DNA from: Syntrophaceae bacterium
GTDB lineage: Bacteria; Desulfobacterota; Syntrophia; Syntrophales; Smithellaceae
Assembly (NCBI GenBank): GCA_003506745.1
Contig: DNYQ01000010.1
Location: 1-10,880, forward strand
Length of the DNA: 10,880 nt
Direction: 5' to 3'
A program made the position numbers and the translations under genes. The notes under the pieces were generated by a model. That model did no database searches. It saw only the letters and a list, made by a program, of their open reading frames with translations, and was not told the DNA's origin. Below, one piece after another: positions 1 through 6,596 of the stretch; the first letter of the stretch is position 1; the number at the start of each line of letters is the position of its first letter.

Positions 1-1
1 C

Positions 2-97
2 GTCATGGCCTCCGCCACCGATAAGGGAGAAATCGGCGAAAATGAAATGGCCGTAAACGCGGCTTTTGAACTGGGAAAGAAAGCCGCGACGCTCTGA
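2..97 (+). CDS. C-terminal end of an unidentified protein, possibly a flavodoxin-like/NADPH-dependent FMN reductase (5' end outside window)
   Basis: An open frame enters from the left edge and stops with TGA at 95-97, giving about 31 residues. The visible tail contains a KGEIGENE stretch followed by an alanine-rich helix ending in FELGKKAATL. From memory, many NADPH-dependent FMN reductase/iron-sulfur flavoprotein family proteins end in a similar way (a KGEI motif and a final A-x-ELGKR helix), so that family is my best guess, but too little is visible to be sure. It is the only rightward gene in the window and converges on the patatin-like gene, with 19 nt between the two stop codons. It is a genuine partial gene rather than a small ORF, because the frame is open to the window edge. 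Confidence 0.4.
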   Translation, partial: VMASATDKGEIGENEMAVNAAFELGKKAATL

Positions 98-116
98 CCT
101 TTTTCCAGCGGGAAAA

Positions 117-1166
117 TCAGAAAAATTTTGCCACTAAATCCGTGGACGATTGATTGCCTATTTTGTCGTAATGATTTTTGAGGAATTCTTCGGCCTTGGC
201 ATGGCCGATATCAAATAAATAATTCAGAAATTCCATATCCAGATTCATTTTACTCGACGCCGTCAGTTTGGCCATTTCCTCCTCGGCGTCGATGGTGTGA
301 ATAAACGTGTGCTTGTACTTGGACTCATCAAGCTCGCCTTTCTCGATCAAGGAAGTGACGAAGTAAATCGCCCTCATTTCGCGCATCAGGCTGGAGTTGA
401 AGCTGAGCGTGTTAATCCGGTCGAAAATTTCATTGGTGCTCCGGGGAACCTCCGGAATATTGATGGGATTGATCTGGACAATTAAGACATCATGACAATC
501 CGTATCATAAATCACGGGAAAAATCGGCGGATTGCCCATATAACCGCCGTCCCAGTAATACTGACCGTCGATCTCAGGCGCCTGATACAGGTAAGGCAGA
601 CAAGCGGAAGCCAGAATCATTTCCGGCGTTATTTCGCGATTTTCAAAAACTTTCAGGCGGCCGGTCAACACATTGGTCGCGCAAATGAAAAGCCGAATCT
701 CGCGCGACTTCTGCAGAACGGAAAAGTCGATCAGGTCTTCAAGCATATCCTTGAACAAGTTTTTATTGTTGGGATTCCATTGATAGGGTGAAAACATGCG
801 CGAAAGAATATCGAACATCTGCCAATAGGGAGAGAACTCAATAGACCCCTTGCTGCCCAGAATTTTATCGAAGACGGTCGGTTGAAAAGGAGAGCACTGG
901 CTGTTTTTTGAATTCGTTATCCAGAAACGGTTGAGCAGCTCCTTTGCTTTTTTGCGGCCACCCGCCGCCAGACCGTAAGCGAGAATGGTTGCGTTCACCG
1001 CTCCGGCGCTGGTACCGACAATGCCTTCAATGTCAATGCGCTCATCATCGAGCAATCTGTCCAGCACGCCCCAGGTAAAGGCGCCGTGGGCGCCGCCGCC
1101 CTGCAGGGCTAAATTCAGTTTTTTCTTTTTGGGATGAACCGGCAAGTTCGCTGGCGATTTCTTCAT
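117..1166 (-). CDS. Patatin-like phospholipase (RssA-type serine acyl hydrolase)
   Basis: The product is a 349-residue predicted lipid acyl hydrolase. The patatin signature is complete. The glycine-rich oxyanion-hole motif LQGGGAHGAF is at residues 21-30, the nucleophile elbow GTSAG has Ser53, and the second half of the Ser-Asp dyad is DGG with Asp206, just after the family-typical SACLPYLY segment (residues 188-194). There is no signal peptide or membrane span; the N-terminus is lysine-rich (KKKK at 13-16), so a cytoplasmic or peripheral-membrane location is likely. The start ATG is preceded by AGGGG about 9 nt upstream, and in-frame stops lie directly upstream, which fixes the start. It follows polA in the same direction but across a 207-nt gap with its own candidate promoter, so it is probably a separate transcription unit. 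The substrate (phospholipid, lysophospholipid or other ester) cannot be told from sequence. Confidence 0.9.
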   Translation of the reverse strand: MKKSPANLPVHPKKKKLNLALQGGGAHGAFTWGVLDRLLDDERIDIEGIVGTSAGAVNATILAYGLAAGGRKKAKELLNRFWITNSKNSQCSPFQPTVFDKILGSKGSIEFSPYWQMFDILSRMFSPYQWNPNNKNLFKDMLEDLIDFSVLQKSREIRLFICATNVLTGRLKVFENREITPEMILASACLPYLYQAPEIDGQYYWDGGYMGNPPIFPVIYDTDCHDVLIVQINPINIPEVPRSTNEIFDRINTLSFNSSLMREMRAIYFVTSLIEKGELDESKYKHTFIHTIDAEEEMAKLTASSKMNLDMEFLNYLFDIGHAKAEEFLKNHYDKIGNQSSTDLVAKFF

Positions 1167-1271
1167 ACGATTTTACCCCTAACCCATGACCTTAAGGACA
1201 AGACATTCAAGCATTTTTAAGGGCCTTACAACTTCAGCATCCGCTTCCATGAACCAAAACGACATAAAACT

Positions 1272-1287
1272 TGTTATTCGTATAACA
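1272..1287. repeat. Short perfect inverted repeat, candidate operator
   Basis: TGTTAT and ATAACA form 6-bp perfect inverted arms around the 4-nt spacer TCGT, in the gap between polA and the patatin-like gene. It overlaps the -10 of the candidate promoter described separately, which would suit a repressor site. The arms are AT-rich and short, so a chance palindrome in AT-rich intergenic DNA remains possible. As a transcript hairpin it would be weak and lacks a good U-tract, so it is not convincing as a terminator. Confidence 0.3.
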
Positions 1288-1306
1288 CATTTTGGAATAA
1301 GATCAA
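1279..1306 (-). promoter_or_regulatory. Candidate sigma-70 promoter for the patatin-like gene
   Basis: On the minus strand TTGATC (1301-1306, matching the first four bases of TTGACA) is separated by 16 nt from TATACG (1279-1284, matching TATA of TATAAT), with a TG-like extension (TGT) just upstream of the -10. Transcription from here would give a leader of roughly 105-110 nt before the patatin-like start at 1166. The gap between polA and this gene is the only non-coding stretch above 45 nt in the window and is more AT-rich than its surroundings, which fits a promoter region. The match is by eye only. Confidence 0.25.
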
Positions 1307-1373
1307 TGATTATTGCGACTTAAATCATTACAAGAATCCCTGATAATCGTTTCGTCATAAAACCTCCTCGTTG

Positions 1374-4031
1374 CTAATGCGCTTCGTCCCAGTTAGATCC
1401 CGCCGCAATCTCCACTTTTAACGGCACCTTGAGTTTAATCACGCCTTCCATTTCCTTTTTAACAAGCGCCATAACGTCTTCCTTTTCTTCAACCGGGGCC
1501 TCAACCACCAGTTCGTCATGCACTTGCATAATCAAACGGGCCGACAGATTTTTCCCGGTCAGGAGACGGTCAATGTTGGCCATCGCCACTTTGATCAAAT
1601 CGGCGGCGGAGCCCTGGATGGGCGCATTAATCGCCATCCGCTCAGCAAACTGGCGGACGGATGGAATCCGGCTTTGCAGCTCGGGCAGGTAGCGGCGGCG
1701 ATTCAGGATCGTACAGACAAAACCGTCGCGCCTTGCGCCCTCCAGAATGCCGTCCAGATAGTCGCGGACTTTTTTATAGCGGGCAAAATAGCCGTCAATG
1801 TAGGCCTGGGCGGTCTTCTGGGAAATACCCAGCTCCTTCGCCAGGCCGAACGCGCTCATGCCGTAAAGAACGCCGAAGTTGATGACTTTGGCCTGACGAC
1901 GCATATCCGGATTGACCATTTCGGGAAAAACGCCGAAGATATCGGACGCCGTTCGCGTGTGAATATCTTCATCGGTGGCAAAGGCTTCGAGCAGCGTTGC
2001 GTCTTCGGACAAATGCGCAAGCACCCGCAGTTCGATTTGTGAATAATCGGCGGAGATCAAAACACAATCCGGCGCCGCGATAAAGGCTTGACGGATTCTT
2101 TTGCCTTCCAGTGTCCGGATCGGAATATTCTGCAAGTTGGGGTTGCTGCTCGAGAGCCGGCCGGTCGCCGCCACCGTCTGGTTATAGGAGGTGTGGATTC
2201 TGCCGGTCCGGGGATTAACCAAAGCGGGCAGTGCATCCACGTAAGTGGACTTCAGTTTGGACAAAGAACGATAAGCCAGAATCTCGGCGGGCAATTCGTG
2301 GCTGCGGGCCAGATCCGTCAGCACATCGACATCCGTTGAATAGCCTTCCTTAATTTTTTTGCCTTTCGGGAGTTTGAGTTTATCGAAAAGAACGGCCTGC
2401 AATTGCTTGGGGGAGTTGATGTTGAATTTTTCTCCGGCCAGGCGGTGAATTTTGTCTTCGGATATGGACAGCAACTGCCCCAACTCATGAGACATCTGCC
2501 TCAACAGGACGGTGTCCACCAGAACGCCTTTTTTCTCCATCGCCGCAAGCGTGAACAGCAAAGGCATTTCCACATCGCGATAAAGCGATGCGGCGCCTGC
2601 TTCTTCGAGTCTGTCCTCCAGGACCTCAGCCAACGCCATGATCGCTTCCGCGCGTTCACCCGCATAGGCGGCCATTTTATCCACGGGCACCAGCGACAGA
2701 GCATAGGTTTTCCCCTTGCCGCCGGCAATGTCATCCGGAGTGCTGATGCGTTCGTGAAGATATTCCCACGCCATTTCATCAAGCGCATAGGAATGCCTGG
2801 CCGGATTGAGCAGATAAGCGGCCAATTGTAAATCAAAGCCGGCCCGAATCGTCAGATCCGGCATGGAAACAAGTGTTGTTTTCAAATCGTAAGCGTATTT
2901 GACAATTTCAGCATTGGTAAAAAAAGATGCCAGCAAAGTAAAGGTTTCTTTGAGATCCAACGATTCTTTGGCAGGGGTGTGTCCCAGCGGCAGATAAAAC
3001 GAGTCGCCTCCCGCCCGGAAAGCCATGCCGATTAATTCCTGCGGAGGGTTTTTCTCCCGAATCATATCGCAGGCGATTTTGGGGTTGTTGTGCAACCCGG
3101 CCATCAGTTCCGAAAGCGCCTCGTCGTCCGCCACGACTTTGCAGGATTTAACCGGCTTTTCAGCTTTTATTTTGATTTGCTGCAAAAGCGAAGAAAATTC
3201 AAATTCACCAAAGAGCCTGGCCAGCGTCTCCCGGTCGGGCTCCCTGCGCGCCGCGTCATCAAGATGAAAATCCATCTCAATGTCCGTGCGAATGAGCGCG
3301 AGCTGCCGGCTGAGCCGGGCCTGATCGGCATAATTCCGGAAACTCTCGCGCAGCTTCACGTTGTGCAGCTTCTGTGCGTTTTCAATGACGGCGTCCACCG
3401 AACCGTACTCCTCAATCAGCCGCCGGGCCGTTTTCGGTCCGATGCCCGGCACACCGGGAATGTTGTCGGATGTGTCGCCCATCAGCCCCAGAATTTCCAC
3501 CACCTTTTCCGGCCCCACGCCGAATTTTTCTTTCACGGCCGCCGCATCATAGGTTTTGTCTTTCATCGTATCGACCATGGTCACCCGGTCATCGATGAGT
3601 TGCATCAGATCCTTGTCGCCGGAAATAATGGCCGTGCGCCATCCTTTTTTACGCGCCGCAACCGTAAGTGTTCCGATCAGGTCATCCGCCTCCGTTCCCT
3701 GCTTTTCCAGAACACAAATTGAAAAACCACGAATGACGTCTTTGATGAACGGAACCTGCGGAATCAGATCATCAGGCATGGGCTTGCGCGTGGCTTTGTA
3801 ATCTTCAAATTCTCCATGGCGCGTGGTCGGCCCTTTGAGATCAAAGGTCACAACAATATAGTCCGGACTAAGATCCCTGAGCAGCCTCATCAGCATGGTG
3901 GTGAAACCATAAATGGCGTTGGTGGGAAAGCCCTTGGAATTGGTGAGCGCAGGAATCCCGTAATAAGCGCGGTAAAGATAATTGCTGCCGTCCACCAGAG
4001 CCAGCAGGGGATTTTTCTTTTGTTCATCCAT
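1374..4031 (-). CDS. polA: DNA polymerase I with degenerate proofreading site
   Basis: The product is an 885-residue DNA polymerase I for replication gap filling and excision repair. The N-terminal 5'-3' nuclease (about 1-290) keeps its acidic and helix-3-turn motifs: LVDGSNYLYRAY (12-23), EADDLIG (114-120), SGDKDLMQL (137-145) and GDTSDNIPGVPGIGPKTA (185-202). The C-terminal polymerase has motif A DYSQIELR (662-669), motif B RRQAKVINFGVLYG (711-724, with Phe719 at the position of E. coli Phe762) and motif C VHDE (837-840). The middle 3'-5' exonuclease domain (about 300-485) is present but altered. The E. coli D355-T-E357 equivalent reads D322-M-I324, and the YxxxD motif (E. coli Y497/D501) reads Y456...R460; only an Asp resembling E. 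coli D424 (D382) remains. Proofreading is therefore probably absent, as known for the Bacillus stearothermophilus and Taq enzymes. The start lies 12 nt after the upstream stop, with AGGG about 10 nt before the ATG, so polA is likely co-transcribed with the haem genes. Confidence 0.97.
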   Translation of the reverse strand: MDEQKKNPLLALVDGSNYLYRAYYGIPALTNSKGFPTNAIYGFTTMLMRLLRDLSPDYIVVTFDLKGPTTRHGEFEDYKATRKPMPDDLIPQVPFIKDVIRGFSICVLEKQGTEADDLIGTLTVAARKKGWRTAIISGDKDLMQLIDDRVTMVDTMKDKTYDAAAVKEKFGVGPEKVVEILGLMGDTSDNIPGVPGIGPKTARRLIEEYGSVDAVIENAQKLHNVKLRESFRNYADQARLSRQLALIRTDIEMDFHLDDAARREPDRETLARLFGEFEFSSLLQQIKIKAEKPVKSCKVVADDEALSELMAGLHNNPKIACDMIREKNPPQELIGMAFRAGGDSFYLPLGHTPAKESLDLKETFTLLASFFTNAEIVKYAYDLKTTLVSMPDLTIRAGFDLQLAAYLLNPARHSYALDEMAWEYLHERISTPDDIAGGKGKTYALSLVPVDKMAAYAGERAEAIMALAEVLEDRLEEAGAASLYRDVEMPLLFTLAAMEKKGVLVDTVLLRQMSHELGQLLSISEDKIHRLAGEKFNINSPKQLQAVLFDKLKLPKGKKIKEGYSTDVDVLTDLARSHELPAEILAYRSLSKLKSTYVDALPALVNPRTGRIHTSYNQTVAATGRLSSSNPNLQNIPIRTLEGKRIRQAFIAAPDCVLISADYSQIELRVLAHLSEDATLLEAFATDEDIHTRTASDIFGVFPEMVNPDMRRQAKVINFGVLYGMSAFGLAKELGISQKTAQAYIDGYFARYKKVRDYLDGILEGARRDGFVCTILNRRRYLPELQSRIPSVRQFAERMAINAPIQGSAADLIKVAMANIDRLLTGKNLSARLIMQVHDELVVEAPVEEKEDVMALVKKEMEGVIKLKVPLKVEIAAGSNWDEAH

Positions 4032-4043
4032 CCGTCATCAACC

Positions 4044-4502
4044 CTACACATCAAAGGAAGCGTCAATCTTAAAGGTTCTGACCGCCCGCATATCCAGAAT
4101 GTCCGTTATGCCGGTTTTGTTCTTTACGTCGGACAGAAAGGCTTCCAGCGCTTCGGCGTTTTCAGCGGTTGCCGTGAACCAGATATTGTATTCGTGCCTG
4201 CGCCGGTAATTATGCGTCACGCCCCTGTTGGCGTTAACAACCCGGACGAAGGCATCGATCTTGTCTTCCGGCACGCGTGCCGCGCACAACGTGCTTGCGC
4301 GCCCCAGTTTTTTTCCGTCAAACACCGCGCCGATCCGGCGGATAATCCCTGTGTCCTTCATTTTCCGGATACGGGCAATCGTTTCGTCTTCGCTGATGCC
4401 GCACCGCCCGGCAACCACCATGAAGGGCTGTTCCGTAAGCGGAAACTCCTTCTGCAGCATATTGAGTATTTTTTTATCGATTGCGTCCATAGTTTGGCTC
4501 AT
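4044..4502 (-). CDS. ahbA: Siroheme decarboxylase subunit, Lrp/AsnC-like (best match AhbA)
   Basis: The product is a 152-residue protein of the AhbA/AhbB/NirDLGH family. In the alternative haem route this family removes two acetate carboxyls (as CO2) from siroheme to give 12,18-didecarboxysiroheme. An AsnC-like winged helix spans about residues 5-60 (DKKILNMLQKEFPL, then RIRKMKDTGIIRRIGAVFD), followed by a RAM-like ferredoxin-fold half. The latter carries the family signatures STLCAARVPED (70-80), GVTHNYRRRHEYNIWFT (94-110) and a closing FKIDASFD. These look more like the alpha subunit (AhbA) than the beta type as I remember them, but the subunit assignment is uncertain. It is not an ordinary Lrp regulator, given the haem operon and these motifs. 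The start overlaps the end of ahbD by 29 nt, suggesting translational coupling. A second ATG at 4488-4490 (148 residues) is an equally plausible start, since neither has a strong ribosome-binding site. The frame is open further upstream within ahbD, but that extension has no family resemblance. Confidence 0.85.
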   Translation of the reverse strand: MSQTMDAIDKKILNMLQKEFPLTEQPFMVVAGRCGISEDETIARIRKMKDTGIIRRIGAVFDGKKLGRASTLCAARVPEDKIDAFVRVVNANRGVTHNYRRRHEYNIWFTATAENAEALEAFLSDVKNKTGITDILDMRAVRTFKIDASFDV

Positions 4503-5577
4503 ACAAACACAGCGGTTCTTCCGCCAGATAATCACCGGTTGCCTCATAAGCCCTTGCCCGGCAACCGCCGCAGACTTTGATAAACTCGCAGCGCCCGCAT
4601 TTGCCCTTGTACCGGCTGTAATCCCGAAGGTTGCGAAACACTTCGGAGCTCTCCCAGATTTCGCCAAAACTTTGTTTCCGAACATTGCCGCAGTCGAGCT
4701 CCAGATAGCCGCAGGGCTGCACCTGCCCGACATGCGAAATAAAGCAAAATGTAATGCCCCCCAGGCAGCCTCTGGTCGATTCATGGAAATGTCCGCCCGC
4801 TTTTTTCACGGGCTTTGCACCTTTGGGCTTGTTCTGGTGCATGATGCGGAAGTAATGCGGCGCGCAGGTGGCTTTGAGCTGAATGTCGCACGTCAGGCTT
4901 TCCTGATGGAACCACATCAATGTTTCTTCATAATCGGCGGCGGTAATGGCCTGTTGGGCCAGATCTTTTCCGCGGCCGGTGGGCACAAGCAAAAAGATGT
5001 GATGCGCCGCGGCTCCAACCGCAAGCGCCAGATCATGAATGGCTTTAATCTGGTGCAGATTGGCTGTTGTAATGGTCGTATTGATTTGGAATTCCATCCC
5101 GGCCGATTTCATGGCTTCAATGCCGCGCATCGCGCCGGCAAACGCGCCGGCCTCATTGCGGAAAGCATCATGGCTTTCTGCATCTTGGCCGTCGATGCTG
5201 ATGCTCACCCGCTGAATGCCGCTTTCAATCATCTTGAGTGCAACGGCCTGGTCCACCAGCGTGCCGTTCGTCGCCATGACCATGCGCAAACCCTTGCGGG
5301 TTCCATAGGCGGCAATATCAAAAATATCCGGCCGCAAAAGCGGCTCGCCGCCGGTCAGAATAATGACCGGCTCCGACACACCCGCGATATCATCCATGAG
5401 CCGCAGGCATTCGTCGGTGGAGAGTTCCCCCGGATAAGGTCCCAGATGTGACGCGGCGCGGCAGTGCTTGCAGTTGAGATTGCAACTGCGCGTCACTTCC
5501 CACGCAATCATGCGGACATGATCTCGCCTCCCCTTGTGGGGGGGGCGGGGGGAGTGGGCGTGTGATAAATGCTCCAT
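4474..5577 (-). CDS. ahbD: AhbD, radical SAM haem b synthase
   Basis: The product is a 367-residue radical SAM/SPASM enzyme. AhbD catalyses the last step of the siroheme-dependent haem route, oxidative decarboxylation of two propionates of Fe-coproporphyrin III to vinyl groups. The radical SAM cluster motif is CNLNCKHC (Cys32, 36, 39), followed by the family-typical GPYPGELST, GGEP (76-79) and SIDG. The C-terminal SPASM-type region is cysteine-rich (Cys271, 278, 289, 296, 327, 330, 336, 339, 357 in this numbering, including CGRCEFIKVCGGC), consistent with auxiliary Fe-S clusters. I chose the ATG at 5575-5577 because GGA lies 7 nt upstream and the N-terminus (MEHLSHAHS) is His-rich, as I recall for AhbD proteins. 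An upstream in-frame ATG at 5653-5655 would overlap hemB by 37 nt and adds an unconserved extension; a downstream ATG at 5512-5514 is also possible. The neighbours hemB and ahbC support AhbD. Confidence 0.92.
   Translation of the reverse strand: MEHLSHAHSPRPPHKGRRDHVRMIAWEVTRSCNLNCKHCRAASHLGPYPGELSTDECLRLMDDIAGVSEPVIILTGGEPLLRPDIFDIAAYGTRKGLRMVMATNGTLVDQAVALKMIESGIQRVSISIDGQDAESHDAFRNEAGAFAGAMRGIEAMKSAGMEFQINTTITTANLHQIKAIHDLALAVGAAAHHIFLLVPTGRGKDLAQQAITAADYEETLMWFHQESLTCDIQLKATCAPHYFRIMHQNKPKGAKPVKKAGGHFHESTRGCLGGITFCFISHVGQVQPCGYLELDCGNVRKQSFGEIWESSEVFRNLRDYSRYKGKCGRCEFIKVCGGCRARAYEATGDYLAEEPLCLYEPNYGRNR
5527..5558. repeat. G/C-homopolymer palindromic tract in the 5' end of ahbD
   Basis: On the + strand CCTCCCC (5527-5533) and the loop TTGT are followed by runs of eight G (5538-5545), six G (5547-5552) and three G (5556-5558). 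CTCCCC (5528-5533) is a perfect inverted repeat of GGGGAG (5549-5554), and CCTCCCC also pairs with the first G run with one wobble. The runs satisfy a simple G-quadruplex pattern on the + (template) strand. In ahbD it encodes the Pro/Arg-rich segment SPRPPHKGRR, unlike the conserved domain that follows. It resembles REP-like dispersed elements that I recall from other genomes, but copies elsewhere cannot be checked from one window. Confidence 0.45.
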
Positions 5578-5581
5578 AATA

Positions 5582-5587
5582 GATTCC
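5582..5587 (-). promoter_or_regulatory. Ribosome-binding site selecting the ahbD start
   Basis: GGAATC on the minus strand places GGA 7 nt before the ATG at 5575-5577. It is modest but better placed than anything before the upstream ATG at 5653-5655, and lies in the 41-nt gap after hemB. Confidence 0.45.
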
Positions 5588-5618
5588 AAAACCCCTTCCG
5601 TATTTCCTGACTTACTCT

Positions 5619-6593
5619 TTACTTCCTCAGCGATCTTGCCAAGTCTTTGGCCCAATAGGTAATGATGATGTCCGCGCCGGCTCTTTTAATGGCGGTGACA
5701 CTCTCCAGCATGGCTTTTTCTTCGTCCAGCCAGCCCAACTGCGCCGCGGCTTTGATCATCGAATATTCGCCGCTCACATTATAGGCCGCCAGCGGCAGAT
5801 CGAATTCCTGTTTGGCCCGGCAGATGATATCCAGGTATGGCAGCGCCGGCTTCACCATGATGATGTCCGCGCCTTCCGAAACATCCAGGGAAATTTCCCG
5901 GATCGCCTCATCGGAATTGGGCGGGTCCATCTGATAGGCCTTGCGGTCGCCGAATTGCGGCGCGCTTTCAGCCGCCTCGCGGAACGGTCCGTAAAACGAG
6001 GAGGCATATTTAGCGGAATAAGCCATAATCGGAATGTCTTCCTGCGCATTTTCATCGAGCGCTTCGCGGATGGCCGCAATCTGCCCGTCCATCATGGCTG
6101 AGGGTGCAACCATGTCGGCGCCGGCTTTCACCTGCGAGAGCGCCGTCTCCGCCAGCACTTCCAGCGTCAGATCGTTTTGCACCCGGCCTTTTTCCAGAAT
6201 GCCGCAATGACCGTGGCTGGTGTACTCGCACAGGCAGACGTCGGTAATGACCAGCATGTCGGGGACTTCATTTTTAATCCGTTTGACCGCCTGCTGCACA
6301 ATGCCGTCTCCGGCAAAAGCGCCGCTGCCCTGTTCGTCTTTTTGGAACGGGATGCCGAAAAGCAGCACCGCCGGGATGCCCAGCTCAAAAGCCTCACGCA
6401 CTTCTTTGGCCAGATAATCCACCGACAATTGAAACTGACCGGGCATCGAATGGATCGGCTTTTTGACGCTCTTGCCGGGAACCGCAAACAGCGGGTAGAC
6501 CAGATCGTCCACGGCCAGCCTTGTTTCGCGAACCAATCGGCGAAAATGATCATTCTTTCTTAACCTGCGGCCCCGATAGTCGGGAAATTGCAT
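5619..6593 (-). CDS. hemB: Delta-aminolevulinic acid dehydratase (porphobilinogen synthase)
   Basis: The product is a 324-residue cytoplasmic enzyme that condenses two 5-aminolevulinate molecules to porphobilinogen. The two Schiff-base lysines are visible as Lys195 in YSAKYAS and Lys248 in MVKPA. The metal site is the zinc type: [14 protein letters not shown] carries Cys120, Cys122 and Cys130, rather than the aspartate-rich magnesium type. The RRLRKN motif near the N-terminus (9-14) and the [10 protein letters not shown] segment (270-279) are family signatures, and the length is normal. It starts 3 nt after the ahbC stop with a very strong ribosome-binding site, so it should be well translated within the operon. 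Position between ahbC and ahbD matches the order I recall from Desulfovibrio. Confidence 0.98.
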   Translation of the reverse strand: MQFPDYRGRRLRKNDHFRRLVRETRLAVDDLVYPLFAVPGKSVKKPIHSMPGQFQLSVDYLAKEVREAFELGIPAVLLFGIPFQKDEQGSGAFAGDGIVQQAVKRIKNEVPDMLVITDVCLCEYTSHGHCGILEKGRVQNDLTLEVLAETALSQVKAGADMVAPSAMMDGQIAAIREALDENAQEDIPIMAYSAKYASSFYGPFREAAESAPQFGDRKAYQMDPPNSDEAIREISLDVSEGADIIMVKPALPYLDIICRAKQEFDLPLAAYNVSGEYSMIKAAAQLGWLDEEKAMLESVTAIKRAGADIIITYWAKDLARSLRK

Positions 6594-6596
6594 GAT

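Larger units (their letters stand above)
1179..1358 (-). pseudogene. Micro-ORF with strong ribosome-binding site, possible small-gene remnant
   Basis: Five nucleotides after the polA stop codon lies a near-perfect Shine-Dalgarno, AGGAGG at 1363-1368, 4 nt before an ATG at 1356-1358. The frame reads MTKRLSGILVMI and stops at TAA (1320-1322). Without that stop the same frame stays open for another 46 codons to a TAG at 1179-1181. It passes through a hydrophobic stretch (VAIIIDLI) and a tail with EADAEVVRPLKMLECL. Three readings are possible: a 12-residue leader peptide, a small gene inactivated by one nonsense change, or a start site left over from a deleted gene. TAA is not a known recoding codon for selenocysteine or pyrrolysine. 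I recognise no family. The strength of the ribosome-binding site is the main evidence; the length of the open frame after the stop is not by itself significant. Confidence 0.25.

Noticed and set aside
101..116. Short hairpin TTTTCC-AGCG-GGAAAA between the convergent gene ends
   Set aside because: It is well placed for a bidirectional terminator, but the 6-bp stem is AT-rich and no U-tract follows in either direction, so it is too weak to annotate.
4044..4502. Interpretation as an Lrp/AsnC transcription regulator
   Set aside because: The winged-helix-like fold is shared with siroheme decarboxylases. The THNYRRRHEYNIWFT segment and the position next to ahbD favour the enzyme.
3816..4580. A 254-codon open frame on the + strand
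   Set aside because: It is antisense to polA, the siroheme decarboxylase gene and the end of ahbD. No family motif is visible, and the opposite strand codes for well-recognised proteins.
4044..4784. Longer, 246-codon version of the siroheme decarboxylase gene
   Set aside because: The extra N-terminal ~94 residues are read from inside ahbD in another frame and show no family resemblance. The conserved protein begins near the ATGs at 4500-4502 or 4488-4490.
4228..5451. A 407-codon open frame on the + strand
   Set aside because: It lies mostly antisense to ahbD, whose motifs are unmistakable. The translation has no recognisable domain, and long antisense frames are expected from the codon bias of a GC-leaning gene.
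5578..5655. Longer ahbD start at 5655
   Set aside because: It would overlap hemB by 37 nt, adds an unconserved extension and has a poorer ribosome-binding site than the ATG at 5575-5577.
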